Counted from the first letter of the stretch, positions 29,801-37,952 are shown. The stretch: DNA of 42,950 bases from an uncultured Pseudomonadota bacterium (GCA_937891735.1 CALAGR010000349.1:1-42950); one strand, 5' to 3'. Notes: generated from the sequence alone by a model not told the origin. Translations and numbers: made by a program.

Positions 29801-32800
29801 TGCGACGACGGCGACGCCACGATCAACCCCACCGTCTCGGAGGTCTGCGACGGCGTCGACGAAGACTGCGACAACGCGATCGATGAGGACTTCGATCAGG
29901 ACTTCGACACCTACTTCGACGACTTCGACGCCGGTTGCCAGGCCACGTACTCCGGCACCGTGGGCACGGACTGCAACGACGGGGACAGCCTCAGCTTCCC
30001 CGGCGCCACCGAGATCTGCGACGGAGACGATCAGGACTGCGACGGCGTCGTCGACGACGACTACGACCTCGACCAGGATCTGGCCTACGACGGCAACGAC
30101 CCCGCCTGTGTCGCCGAGTGGGGCGCGGCGAACGTGGACTGCGACGACAACGTCGCCACGACGAACCCGAGCGCGACCGAGACCTGCAACAACGTCGACG
30201 ACGACTGCGACACGGTGGTGGACGACGGCTTCGACGTCGACACCGACGGGTTCTTCACCGCCGCCGACGCGGGCTGCGTGACGACCTACGGGGCCAACGC
30301 GGACTGCGACGACGGTGACATCACCCAGTTCCCCGGCGCCACCGAGGTCTGCAACCGCGCCGACGACGACTGCGACGGCACCATCCCCGCGGACGAGACC
30401 GACAACGACGGGGACACGTTCGTGGAGTGCGAGGCCAGCGCCGACTGCGACGACGCCGACAGCGCCCAGTTCCCCGGAGCCACCGAGGTCTGCAACGCCG
30501 AGGACGACGACTGCGACACCGTGGTCGATGAGGGCTTCGACGGCGACGGCGATACGTTCTTCACGAGCGCCGATGCCGGCTGTCTGGCCGCGTACGGCGC
30601 CAACGTGGACTGTGACGATGCCGTGGCGAGCATCAGCCCCGCGGGCACCGAGTTGTGCGACGGCGTAGACCAGGACTGCGACTCGGTCATCGACGAGGAC
30701 TTCGATCTGGACGCCGATCTGGCCTACGACGCCGACGAACCCGACTGCGTCACCACCTACGGCGCGGCTGCGGTCGACTGCGACGATGCCGTGGCCACGA
30801 CGAACCCCAACGCCGCCGAGACATGCAACCTGGTCGACGACGACTGCGACACCGCGGTGGACAACGGCTTCGACGTGGACGGCGACCTGTTCTACGACGG
30901 CGCCGACTCGGGGTGCGTCGCCACGTACGCCATCGTGGACTGCAATGACGCCGTCACCTCGACGAACCCCGGCGCACCCGAGCTGTGCAACGGCGTCGAT
31001 GACGACTGCGACACCATCATCCCGTTCGATGAGACCGACGGAGATCTGGACGGGTTCGTGGAGTGCGAAGCCAACGCGGACTGCGACGACGCAGACGCCA
31101 CCCAGTTCCCCGGCGCGACCGAGGTGTGCAACGGCGCCGACGACAACTGCGACGGCGCCATCGATGACGGGTTCGACGTCGATGGGGATGGCGCGTTCAC
31201 CAACGCGGTGGCCGCCTGCGTGAGCACCTACGGCGCCGCCGTGGACTGCGATGACGCCGTGGCCACGACGAACCCGAACAGCGCCGAGGTCTGCGACGGC
31301 GTCGATCAGGACTGCGACGGCACCGTGGACGATGGCTTCGACGTCGACGGGGACGGCGTGACCACCTGCGGCCCCGACGGCCTGCCCGGCGCCACCGCCG
31401 ACAACGACTGCGACGATGCCGACAACACCACCAACCCCACGCTCCCAGAGCTGTGCGACGCGGTCGACAACGACTGCGACGGCACCGTGGACGACGGGTT
31501 GGACACCGACGGCGACGGGATCACGCCCGGCGGCTCCAACGGCGTCATCGACGGCACCGGCGCAACGACCGACGACGACTGCGACGACACCGACAACACG
31601 ATCCTGCCGGGCGCGACCGAGCTGTGCGACTTCGTCGACAGCGACTGCGACGGCTCCATCGTCGACGAGGATCCCGACTTCGACTCCGATCTGATCCCCG
31701 ACTGCGTCGACACGGACGACGACGAGGACGGTGATCCCGACTCGAGCGACTGCAACGACTTCGACGACACCATCTACACCGGCGCCACTGAGAGCTGCGA
31801 CGGCATCGACAGCGACTGCAACGGCTCCATCGTCGATACGGACACGGACACGGACGGGGATCTGACCCCCGACTGCGTGGACACGGACGACGACGGCGAC
31901 GGCATGAGCGACCTCTGGGAAGACCAGAACGGCTACGACCCCCTCGACGCCACCGATGCGACCCTGGACGACGACGCCGACGGCCGCGACACGCTGCAGG
32001 AGTTCACCGACGACACGGATCCGAGCTCCTACGACGGTCCGGACGCGCCCGCGCTGGTGTCCCCCACCGACGGCGTGAACGTCACCACCAGCCAGCCTGA
32101 GCTGGTCATCGACAACGCGACCTCTCCCCTCGGCGACGCGCTGACCTACAGCTTCGAGGTGTACGCCGACGAGGCCCTGACCGACCTCGTGACGTTCACC
32201 AGCGGCGTGGTCGAGGGCTTCAACGGGTCCAGCTGGATCGTCGACGTCGCGCTGGACGAGGACACCCCGTACTGGTGGGTCGCCTCCGCGTCCGACGACT
32301 ACGTGACGGGCGAGTGGACCGAGGCGTTCTCGTTCTTCATCGATGTGAACGGCGACGCCCCGTCGGTGCCGGTCCCCGAGGCCCCCCTGACGGGCGAGGT
32401 GATGGCCGCCGACGCCCAGGAGCTGGTCTGGTTCGACTCCGTGAGCCCCCAGGGGCAGGCGCTGCTGTACGTGGTGACCGTCCTGGACGCGGGCGGCACC
32501 ATCACGGTGATCGACGAAGACGTGGTCGGCACGCCCGGGCTGGCGACCGAGTCGTTGGACGTCACGGGACTGCTGACGGCAGGCCAGCAGTATCGGTGGA
32601 CGGTGGAGGCCTTCGACGCCTCGGGCCGGGCGAGCGGACCGAGCGAGGAGCAGTTCTTCGGCTACCTCACGTCCAACACGCCGCCCGAAGCCCCGCGCTT
32701 CATCTCGCCGGTGGATGACGCGCAGGTCGAAGAGCTGAGCCCGACCGTCGTGCTGGAGGCGTCCTTCGACGCACAGGGCGGACAGCTGGCGTACCTGCTC

Positions 32801-33406
32801 GAGATCGACGACACCATCGAGTTCTCGTCGTCCTTCGAGTTGGAAGAGACGGCCCCCGAGGACGCGGAGGAGGTGACCTTCGATCTGGCCGACGAGGGCA
32901 TCGAGCTCACGGCGGGCGAGTGGTTCCTGCGGGCCCGCGCGACGGATCTGAACGGCGCGTCGTCGGAGACCGTGACGATCTCGATCTTCTCACGCGGGGC
33001 CAACGACCCGCCCAGCGTGCCCCGGCTCGACGCTCCGTCCGCCGACCTGGTCGTGGATCCCACGGCGACCGGGTTCGTGGTGTCCGGCTCCGTCGACCCC
33101 GAGGGCGACAGCGTCACCTACGAGCTCGTCGTCACCTCGGACAGCGGACTGACCGACGTCCTGCTGGAGCGCACCTCGGCGGACGGACAGTTCCCGCCGG
33201 AGCCGGTGGAGATCCGCGGGCGCCTGTGGTGGAGCGCGCGGGCCGTGGACGAGCGCGGCGCGGCGTCGGACTGGGCCGTGCCCCGGCGGGTGGTGGTGTT
33301 CGACGACAGCTGGGCCGGCTGCTCGGCGGTCGGAGCGGGCTCGGGGGCGAGTTTGTGGTTCCTGGCCCTGCTCGGGGTCGGTCTGCTTCGGCGCCGGGCC
33401 CGCTGA
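26834..33406 (+). CDS. Giant exported FG-GAP/MopE-repeat protein with MYXO-CTERM-like tail
   Basis: A 2190-aa secreted protein starting at ATG 26834 (or 26837). Residues ~1-20 are a signal peptide. About residues 35-725 carry FG-GAP/VCBS-type repeats with fourteen calcium-loop-like motifs (for example DLDRDGDVDLV, DMDGDGDLDVI). Residues ~919-1680 contain fourteen MopE-type repeats (DCDD...ATETCN..DDDCD), each with three Cys, then thrombospondin-3/EF-like DTDDDGDGMSD loops. Residues ~1736-2150 hold four Fn3-like units starting with PxAPxLxSP-type motifs. The tail (GCSAVGAGSG, then a hydrophobic LWFLALLGVGLL and RRRAR) is MYXO-CTERM-like. It is probably surface-attached, Ca-binding and repeat-rich; its role may be adhesion or metal binding. 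Confidence 0.93.
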   Translation: MMKRFVLLISSLLLAAPALAEELPWSTANTVAGTGAVMLAAGDLDRDGDVDLVSIDEAGNLLTVHLNNGDGTGWTTNTLAVTAPYSVDIADYDQDGDLDLTTSSVTGGTLDIWQNDGTGASWTQQGRTLGGLTGGDVVFADLDSNGAVDLLNGQNLGAGIGYGTNPGGSVGVALILNGSIVGATAVEAADLDRDGDLDPIFAGAGVINWADMSHWDLVSGCSQPCGTGVGGTLATLADVFDLEVGDVDADGDLDLIASTTGAGDAVVWFANDGSGSFGVAQTILASAGGPGRITAGDLDLDGDLDVLLSAGTDNDVLFLENTGAGATWTSRTVDGSLTGATHAISADMDGDGDLDVIAAGSGAVVWHENQRVHSTVTFPTATTSTPDAQFSSPSSVRFYDFDRDGDLDTVHAHGNGRATWLENTNGDGSNWGFTMLSSSLSNPGDAGAIDADRDGDFDAVVLNTVNHSLKWFENTDGAATFGGVQSIAGGLGSPRGIAYADMDGDGDEDIVASSFNNDAVYWWAAPQGGVTTWTQTTIYSGTNNQLDGPNAVTTGDIDGDGDQDVVVSASGSWEVIWLSNNGDGTSFTRVQIDDDANAGYGGVALADMDADGDLDVIRGANTNHATEPGLYWYENDTPNLANWSGFEVDSSSSVGWVDASDLDFDGDVDFACQNSNTIYTLINDGAGGFTRTNLITSWGDGSWVGDVNGDGHPDIAAVEESNGEFKWWASSNQQADVSSAALSPACTGGTPGCVEEGTAEAVLSITLDHSFGRTGDTDIELGVLDLLLEKDVSTAATPMSDGEAANAFSALEVWADDGDGSFNAASDTEVLNISAFTLTAGTLSVAVPSSAGNAVSFGDTRTFFLVVDAAGTAVANAVDDLRITWQPTASAVIHHAGTDVPVLLDGGVSDQAVTFSIDALDSDNDGDPDTTDCNDSDATVFSGATETCNLVDDDCDSSTDEDFDTDGDFYFDDADAGCVTTYTASGFLDCDDGDATINPTVSEVCDGVDEDCDNAIDEDFDQDFDTYFDDFDAGCQATYSGTVGTDCNDGDSLSFPGATEICDGDDQDCDGVVDDDYDLDQDLAYDGNDPACVAEWGAANVDCDDNVATTNPSATETCNNVDDDCDTVVDDGFDVDTDGFFTAADAGCVTTYGANADCDDGDITQFPGATEVCNRADDDCDGTIPADETDNDGDTFVECEASADCDDADSAQFPGATEVCNAEDDDCDTVVDEGFDGDGDTFFTSADAGCLAAYGANVDCDDAVASISPAGTELCDGVDQDCDSVIDEDFDLDADLAYDADEPDCVTTYGAAAVDCDDAVATTNPNAAETCNLVDDDCDTAVDNGFDVDGDLFYDGADSGCVATYAIVDCNDAVTSTNPGAPELCNGVDDDCDTIIPFDETDGDLDGFVECEANADCDDADATQFPGATEVCNGADDNCDGAIDDGFDVDGDGAFTNAVAACVSTYGAAVDCDDAVATTNPNSAEVCDGVDQDCDGTVDDGFDVDGDGVTTCGPDGLPGATADNDCDDADNTTNPTLPELCDAVDNDCDGTVDDGLDTDGDGITPGGSNGVIDGTGATTDDDCDDTDNTILPGATELCDFVDSDCDGSIVDEDPDFDSDLIPDCVDTDDDEDGDPDSSDCNDFDDTIYTGATESCDGIDSDCNGSIVDTDTDTDGDLTPDCVDTDDDGDGMSDLWEDQNGYDPLDATDATLDDDADGRDTLQEFTDDTDPSSYDGPDAPALVSPTDGVNVTTSQPELVIDNATSPLGDALTYSFEVYADEALTDLVTFTSGVVEGFNGSSWIVDVALDEDTPYWWVASASDDYVTGEWTEAFSFFIDVNGDAPSVPVPEAPLTGEVMAADAQELVWFDSVSPQGQALLYVVTVLDAGGTITVIDEDVVGTPGLATESLDVTGLLTAGQQYRWTVEAFDASGRASGPSEEQFFGYLTSNTPPEAPRFISPVDDAQVEELSPTVVLEASFDAQGGQLAYLLEIDDTIEFSSSFELEETAPEDAEEVTFDLADEGIELTAGEWFLRARATDLNGASSETVTISIFSRGANDPPSVPRLDAPSADLVVDPTATGFVVSGSVDPEGDSVTYELVVTSDSGLTDVLLERTSADGQFPPEPVEIRGRLWWSARAVDERGAASDWAVPRRVVVFDDSWAGCSAVGAGSGASLWFLALLGVGLLRRRAR

Positions 33407-33415
33407 TCGGGGCTG

Positions 33416-34639
33416 CTACGTCAGCCCGGCGAGCACCGCCAGCACGTCGTCGATGTCCGACTCGGTGTGGGCCGCGTTGATCTGGAACCGGATGGTCTGA
33501 TCGCCCTGGGGCACCACCGGATGGTTCAGCCCCACGACCAGCACGCCGCCGTCCGTGAAGCCCTGCACCATGCGGCGGGTCTTCTCGGTCTCCCGAACCA
33601 TGAGCGGCACGACCGGATGCACCCCCGGGATGGACTCGTGGCCCAGGCGATCCAGCCCCGCGCGGAGTTGTGCGATGCGGGCCTGCACATGAGCGAGGCG
33701 ACGCAACCCCTCGGGGCTGTCAGCGACGTTCACCGCAGCCTCGGCGGCGGCGCAGTCGGCCACCGACAGGGGGTTGGTGTAGATGTACGTGTCCGACTTC
33801 TGGCGCACCATCTCGACGACCGCCTCGCTCGCCGCGATGAACCCGCCGTTGACGCCGAAGGCCTTGCCGAAGGTGCCGACGACGATGTCCGCGCGGGCCC
33901 CCGCGACCTCCTCGGTGCCGCGGCCCGTGGCCCCGTAGGCGCCGATGCCGTGGCTGTCGTCCACGATGGTGACGAGCCCCTGGGCGAACCGCTGCCGATG
34001 GGGGGCGAGGATCGCGTTGATCTCGCCGATGGGCGCGTGGTCCCCCCGCATCGAGAACACGCCGTCGAAGATCACGGCCACCCGCTCGATGCCGTCGGGC
34101 ACGCCCTCGATGGCGCGCTTCAGGCCGGCCATGTCGTTGTGCCCGAAGATGGCCTTGTGGTGGGACGGCACGTGCGCGATGCGCATCGCCCGGATGATGC
34201 AGTTGTGGTTCAGGGCGTCGCCGATCCAGAAGGTCTTGTCGTTCTGGATGGCGAGGGCGAGGCCGAGGTTGGCGGTGTACGCCGAGTTGAAGATCTTGGC
34301 CGCGGGGCGTCCGCAGAAGGCTGCGATGCGGCGCTCCAGGGACACGTGGTGGCTGAACGTGCCGTCGATGAAGCGCACCGCCCCCGGGCCCGCGCCGAAG
34401 CGGTGGGTCGCCGCGTCCGCCGCAGCGATGACGTCGGGGTGATGGGACAGGGACAGGTAGCTGTTGGAGTTCGTGCGGATGAACTCCTGATCGCTGCCCT
34501 GCAGCTTGTAGCGCGGGCCGCGGTCACCCTTCGGAGGCACGTAGTCGACGATCACGCGCTCGGGGGCCTTCGCGCGCCCTTCGGCGTGCAGGCGGTCCGT
34601 GTCCTCGCGCAGCCCAGCGTCCAACAGCTCCAGCGACAT
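33416..34639 (-). CDS. Alpha-oxoamine synthase (KBL/AONS family) PLP enzyme
   Basis: A 407-aa pyridoxal-phosphate enzyme of the family joining an amino acid with an acyl-CoA: glycine C-acetyltransferase (KBL), 8-amino-7-oxononanoate synthase (AONS), 5-aminolevulinate synthase or serine palmitoyltransferase. The PLP Lys is in VVGTFGKAFGVNGGFI (about residue 259), the Asp/His pair is in IVDDSHGIGAYGATGRGTEE, and the N-terminal SNSYLSLSHHPDVIAAAD is typical. The ending VGLNHPVVPQGDQTIRFQIN resembles KBL. ATG 34639 is preferred over 34645 because GGAGG is then six bases upstream. Sequence alone does not settle the substrate; KBL-like is most likely. Confidence 0.9.
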   Translation of the reverse strand: MSLELLDAGLREDTDRLHAEGRAKAPERVIVDYVPPKGDRGPRYKLQGSDQEFIRTNSNSYLSLSHHPDVIAAADAATHRFGAGPGAVRFIDGTFSHHVSLERRIAAFCGRPAAKIFNSAYTANLGLALAIQNDKTFWIGDALNHNCIIRAMRIAHVPSHHKAIFGHNDMAGLKRAIEGVPDGIERVAVIFDGVFSMRGDHAPIGEINAILAPHRQRFAQGLVTIVDDSHGIGAYGATGRGTEEVAGARADIVVGTFGKAFGVNGGFIAASEAVVEMVRQKSDTYIYTNPLSVADCAAAEAAVNVADSPEGLRRLAHVQARIAQLRAGLDRLGHESIPGVHPVVPLMVRETEKTRRMVQGFTDGGVLVVGLNHPVVPQGDQTIRFQINAAHTESDIDDVLAVLAGLT

Positions 34640-34697
34640 GCTCATCCTCCATGGTCAGGGAGCGGAGTCTAGAGAGTTGAACCGCTTGCTGAGGCGC

Positions 34698-35051
34698 TCA
34701 GGCCTTCTTCTTGCGGGTGGTCGGCTTCGGCGGGAGGGCCCGGGCGTTGGCCATCGTCTCGGCCCACAAGTCACGCAGCGCGACCGGGTCCTCGAGGATG
34801 CCGGGGGGCACGCCCACGTAGTCCTTCATCACGGTGTCGTAGGACACGACGACCGAGTCGGGGTGCTGCTCGAGGAACTCGCGGCGCCGGGCCTTGCCGA
34901 GGCGGAACGCCAGCGCCGTGTCCCCCAGGAAGCTGAACATGTTGCCGTTCATGGACGTGTACGCCGACTTCTTGCCCTTCAGCTCGAGGTCGGGGGTCTC
35001 GTCCACGAGCTCGGCGTACAGGGCGCGCAGCTGGTCACGGGTCATGGTCAT
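34698..35051 (-). CDS. Small TfoX/Sxy-like conserved protein
   Basis: A 117-aa soluble protein. The pattern SAYTSMNGNMFSFLGDTALA, a charged helix with RREFLEQHPDS, and VMKDYVGVPPGIL resembles small TfoX N-terminal-like proteins, with a Lys-rich end. ATG 35051 is chosen because a purine-rich GGGGGGTGG stretch lies just upstream; ATG 35045 is also possible. It lies upstream of the oxoamine synthase on the same strand, 58 bp away. The precise role is not known. Confidence 0.7.
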   Translation of the reverse strand: MTMTRDQLRALYAELVDETPDLELKGKKSAYTSMNGNMFSFLGDTALAFRLGKARRREFLEQHPDSVVVSYDTVMKDYVGVPPGILEDPVALRDLWAETMANARALPPKPTTRKKKA

Positions 35052-35428
35052 CAGGCCACCCCCCGGGAGCTCTCGGGATGGGGCCGGAACCGGGGTCGAG
35101 CAACGGAAAGGATACGGAGTCGCCGGCAAGAATCGAAGAAGGAGAGCCGGGGCAGCCGTCCCGCCGGTCAGGTCGATAGGGTGCTGAGCCTCCTGGGTGG
35201 TGGCCCGCCAGACACCGCGTCTCCCACTCCCGGCGTTCGTGCACCCTCGGTGCTGCGCCAGTGGCCGGACCTCGCTGAACTCCCGGCGTTCGTGCCCCTC
35301 GATGTTGCAGGGCCGTTCGTGATGAACGCGGAGGCCGAGGACTACGAAGCGATCCGGAGCGATCACGCGGGCCGGATGGGCTCGATCCCGCCCGAGATCA
35401 CCCGAGCGTAGTAGGCTCCACGGTCCCG
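35052..35428 (+). other. Gene-free stretch upstream of selC with a 17-bp direct repeat
   Basis: A 377-bp stretch between the TfoX-like gene and selC, with no convincing coding region. It contains two copies of ACTCCCGGCGTTCGTGC at 35226-35242 and 35279-35295 (53 bp apart), each followed by a similar CCCTCGRTGYTGC. The rest holds no clear promoter, though selC must be expressed from here. Confidence 0.5.
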
Positions 35429-35526
35429 GAGGCGCTTCCGCGGCTGGTGCCCGGCCCGGTCTTCAAAACCGGTGGGCGGTGGTAGCCCCATCGTCGGTGG
35501 GTTCGATTCCCATGCGTCTCCGCCAC
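35429..35526 (+). tRNA. selC: Selenocysteine tRNA (anticodon TCA)
   Basis: A 98-nt tRNA gene including an encoded CCA (35524-35526). The acceptor arm has 8 bp: GGAGGCGC (35429-35436) pairs with GCGTCTCC (35515-35522) with one G-T pair, then discriminator G. The anticodon loop CTTCAAA in the stem CCGGT/ACCGG gives anticodon TCA, read as UGA. A long variable arm lies between the anticodon and T arms, and the T arm is GTGGG TTCGATT CCCAT. The long acceptor arm, long variable arm and TCA anticodon together mark tRNA-Sec. The window has no selA/selB or selenoprotein gene that I can see. The gene lies at the left edge of a probable island. Confidence 0.93.
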
Positions 35527-35588
35527 TTGTTCTGATTACTGTGTGATTTCGAGTGGTTGGCGTGGCGGCGGTTCGCTGGATGGGCGCC

Positions 35589-35609
35589 GGGACCACACAG
35601 GGACCACAC
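35589..35609 (+). repeat. Tandem GGGACCACAC repeat beside selC
   Basis: Two copies of GGGACCACAC (35589-35598 and 35600-35609) separated by one A, between selC and the end of the first island gene. It lies 63 bp after the tRNA and could be an integrase arm-type site or a short chance repeat. Confidence 0.6.
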
Positions 35610-35616
35610 GACGGCA

Positions 35617-36279
35617 CTATGGGCGCTTCGCGAGTTCGGCACGACACCGCTGTCGAGAGTCCGCCGCGAGATCCTCGTCGCCGAGGTTCAGAAAGCCCTG
35701 AAGCTGTCGGTCGAGCACTGGGCGGCGTGTCTGACGTATGAGGTCACGCCCCTCGAGTTGCAGTTCCAGCAGCTTCGCAACGAGCTCCCGGAGCCTGTCG
35801 GGCTCATCGGCCAGATCATGATGTCGCCGATCAACTGGGCCCACGCCCGTGTCGCCCGGAGTGGGGTCGGGTTCAATCGACAGCGCGTCCAAGAGCTCGC
35901 GTGGCAACCGTACGACTGCTGCGTCCTTCGGTAGCCCCCCGCTCCCGAGCTTCACGGCCGCCGCCACCTCGCACTCGTCGATATCGGTATCCACACGGAA
36001 GATCGAAACCCCCCGACTGTCCGTGAAGTGCGACTTCAGCAGCGCATCCACTGAGTCCGCGCTGGCCTCCTGCCACTGGGGCAGCTTCCCGTTGATGACG
36101 CGGACGAACACGTCCCGCCCCGTGCCGAACACATGTGATGCATCGGGGAGAGGCAAGACGGCAGAGTCGACGGGCCTCGCTGTCACTTCGGCAGCCGCCC
36201 CACCTCCATCGGAGGGCTGCTCAAGAGCGCGTGCAGCCAGCCATGCGACCGCTGTCCTGAAGAACCGGGGGAGGCGCAC
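35617..36279 (-). CDS. Hypothetical protein, third gene of the selC-side operon
   Basis: A 220-aa protein with GTG start 36279 (AAGGG ~9 nt upstream). It has no recognised domain. The N-terminus is basic then hydrophobic and could be a weak membrane or signal segment (FFRTAVAWLAARALEQP). The core has strands such as HVFGTGRDVFVRVINGKLPQ and GVSIFRVDTDIDECEVAAAV. The C-terminus is helical and charged. It lies 22 bp after the HEAT-like gene on the same strand. The opposite-strand frame from 35557 to 35934 was rejected as a shadow. Confidence 0.65.
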   Translation of the reverse strand: MRLPRFFRTAVAWLAARALEQPSDGGGAAAEVTARPVDSAVLPLPDASHVFGTGRDVFVRVINGKLPQWQEASADSVDALLKSHFTDSRGVSIFRVDTDIDECEVAAAVKLGSGGLPKDAAVVRLPRELLDALSIEPDPTPGDTGVGPVDRRHHDLADEPDRLRELVAKLLELQLEGRDLIRQTRRPVLDRQLQGFLNLGDEDLAADSRQRCRAELAKRP

Positions 36280-36301
36280 TGCTCAGCCCTTCTCTTGCTG
36301 C

Positions 36302-37105
36302 TCAGGAAGCAGCGAGGACTTGCAGCGCGTCCTGGGCGGCGGCAGCGATCTCCTCGTCTGCATCGTCGCGCAGCTTCTCGATGAGTTCTCGGGCATGAGC
36401 TCGTCCGAGCGCATCGATGTGGTCGACAACGCGCATTCGAACCAGCGATGACGGGGACGCCGCGAACCTCCCCAGCAGCCGAGCGCGGGCCGAGTCCGTG
36501 ACTCCTTCGAGTTCCGCAGTCAGATCCACGAACAGCTCGACATCGTCCGACGGATCTTCAGCCGCTCGCGAAAGTGCGGGGACAGCGGCCCCTCGGAAGC
36601 CCGCAAGCAGATTGATCAGAAGGACGAGACGTCGCTCGTTGCCGGCAACTCGGTAGTCCTCATACGCGGCGGTGAACAGATCATCCGGCCCCACCGTCGC
36701 CCGGATGATATCGGCGAGCTCCGAGCGCTCGGCGCGGGATGCGGAGAGGAACCGACGAAACTCCCTCCGAGCCTTCTCGACCCGGAGCAAGTCGGGCAAC
36801 TCGGTCTCCGCGGTCGAACCGGCCATGACGCGGTCGACTGGCAAGTCCGGCTGCTCGAAGAAGCGGCTCAACGGCGGCTTGTTTTCCCTCGTCGGACCGG
36901 TCTTGGCGACGGCAGGGATGCCAGGAAACGCGAGGGCCGCAATGAGCACTCCCGCTCCGAACACGGCCGGCTTCCCGACTCCGGAATGGGTTCGCGCGCT
37001 CAGGCCGGTGCCGTAGACGAGCGAATCGTCTGGCGGTGCGCTTGAGGATGGCGGGGGCTCCCCCAGTTCGAAGGCGGTCGAGCTGCGTCGTTCAATATCG
37101 ATCAC
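36302..37105 (-). CDS. Membrane-anchored HEAT-like repeat protein
   Basis: A 267-aa protein. The N-terminal ~45 residues are polar and Pro/Ser-rich, followed by a single hydrophobic segment (AVFGAGVLIAALAFPGIPAVA). The rest is paired helices fitting HEAT/armadillo-like repeats, for example NERRLVLLINLLAGFRGAAV and SSLVRMRVVDHIDALGRAHA, ending in AREL...AQDALQVL. ATG 37105 overlaps the stop of the upstream gene (37102-37105, ATGA). It probably faces outside or inside the membrane as a binding scaffold; no enzyme motif is seen. Confidence 0.7.
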   Translation of the reverse strand: MIDIERRSSTAFELGEPPPSSSAPPDDSLVYGTGLSARTHSGVGKPAVFGAGVLIAALAFPGIPAVAKTGPTRENKPPLSRFFEQPDLPVDRVMAGSTAETELPDLLRVEKARREFRRFLSASRAERSELADIIRATVGPDDLFTAAYEDYRVAGNERRLVLLINLLAGFRGAAVPALSRAAEDPSDDVELFVDLTAELEGVTDSARARLLGRFAASPSSLVRMRVVDHIDALGRAHARELIEKLRDDADEEIAAAAQDALQVLAAS

Positions 37106-37866
37106 GACTGGACTCCTCGAGAAGCGACCGCAGCCGCGCAGTCGACAAGATGGTCCAGCCGCGAGCCGAGGCGACCTAGCGGGGCGGTCCAGGCTGGCTC
37201 CGTGTTGACGTCCAGTTCAAGACGGACGAGATGCTGAGCCGGGTCGTCTGACTGCTGCGCGACCCCGTCGGCGCCCGGTCGAATTGAGATTTGGCGTACC
37301 TCCATCACGCTCCACTTTGAGAGCCGGTTGGTTCGAGGCTCTCCTGGCCCAGCCGCAGGAAGAGGCAGATTGATCTGCAGGAAGAAGTCCTCGGCGTCCG
37401 CGGGGAGTCTGAGGAACGGGAGGTAGGGCGCCAGAGACGTGTATCCCGCGTCCCTTCCTTCGACCGGTTTGAGCAGAGTGAGGCCTAGCGCGACCCGCGG
37501 GACCGCCAGATCGATGCTGTCGAGCCACCTTCCGACGAGGGGCCGGAAGCTGTCGAGAACCTCCCCCACAGCCCCCATGGTCAGCTGTCCGCCGGCCATC
37601 TCGTCCGGCCCGGCGGCGAGGACGCAGTCGACTCGGCCAGGACCTTGTGCAAGCCGGAGGACGTGACCATCGAGTAGACCTGCCTCGACGACCTGACCGG
37701 TCCGAGGCTGCTCTTGCCGGGTTTCGGCAGGCTCTCCAACGATGTCCGCCCACGCAACGGTTCGCTTCTCACCCGGACCGAGCAGGAGCGTGACCCGCGC
37801 CAGCTCAAGCTGCCAGGAGCCCCAGTCGGGCGTCTCTCCGGTATTCGGTTCCGTCATCGTCCCCAT
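37102..37866 (-). CDS. Hypothetical protein, first gene of the selC-side operon
   Basis: A 254-aa soluble protein with no named domain. Start ATG 37866 is chosen (AGAAGG just before; ATG 37857 and an upstream start at 37893 are alternatives). It has an alternating-strand N-terminal half (ARVTLLLGPGEKRTVAWADI) and a recognisable middle PRVALGLTLLKPVEGRDAGY, followed by FLQINLPLP and TNRLSKWSVMEVRQI. It ends in a Gly/Leu-rich helix. The gene overlaps the HEAT-like gene by four bases. A 29-bp hairpin (37924-37952) lies in its leader. Confidence 0.65.
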   Translation of the reverse strand: MGTMTEPNTGETPDWGSWQLELARVTLLLGPGEKRTVAWADIVGEPAETRQEQPRTGQVVEAGLLDGHVLRLAQGPGRVDCVLAAGPDEMAGGQLTMGAVGEVLDSFRPLVGRWLDSIDLAVPRVALGLTLLKPVEGRDAGYTSLAPYLPFLRLPADAEDFFLQINLPLPAAGPGEPRTNRLSKWSVMEVRQISIRPGADGVAQQSDDPAQHLVRLELDVNTEPAWTAPLGRLGSRLDHLVDCAAAVASRGVQS

Positions 37867-37923
37867 GATCCTTCTGCTCTGGCTCGTTCGCAACCTGAAG
37901 CGACCCCAGCGTTCCGCCCCCTG

Positions 37924-37952
37924 CTCCTCGGCGGTGCATCTCCGCAGAGGAG
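37924..37952 (-). terminator. Strong GC-rich hairpin in the operon leader
   Basis: Arms CTCCTCGGCGG (37924-37934) and CCGCAGAGGAG (37942-37952) pair over ten of eleven positions with a 7-nt loop. On the minus strand it follows the truncated integrase stop (38026) and precedes the first island gene (37866). It is either the integrase gene's terminator, without a U-run, or a leader structure. Confidence 0.4.

Noticed and set aside
29590-31880. Regular short DNA repeats as a CRISPR array
   Set aside because: They lie in a continuous coding frame and are codon-level repeats of the MopE-type motif, with variable units and no spacer pattern.
35557-35934. A 125-aa plus-strand frame beside selC
   Set aside because: It is antisense to the minus-strand gene 35617-36279. 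That gene fits the operon order and has a ribosome site; the plus frame has neither.
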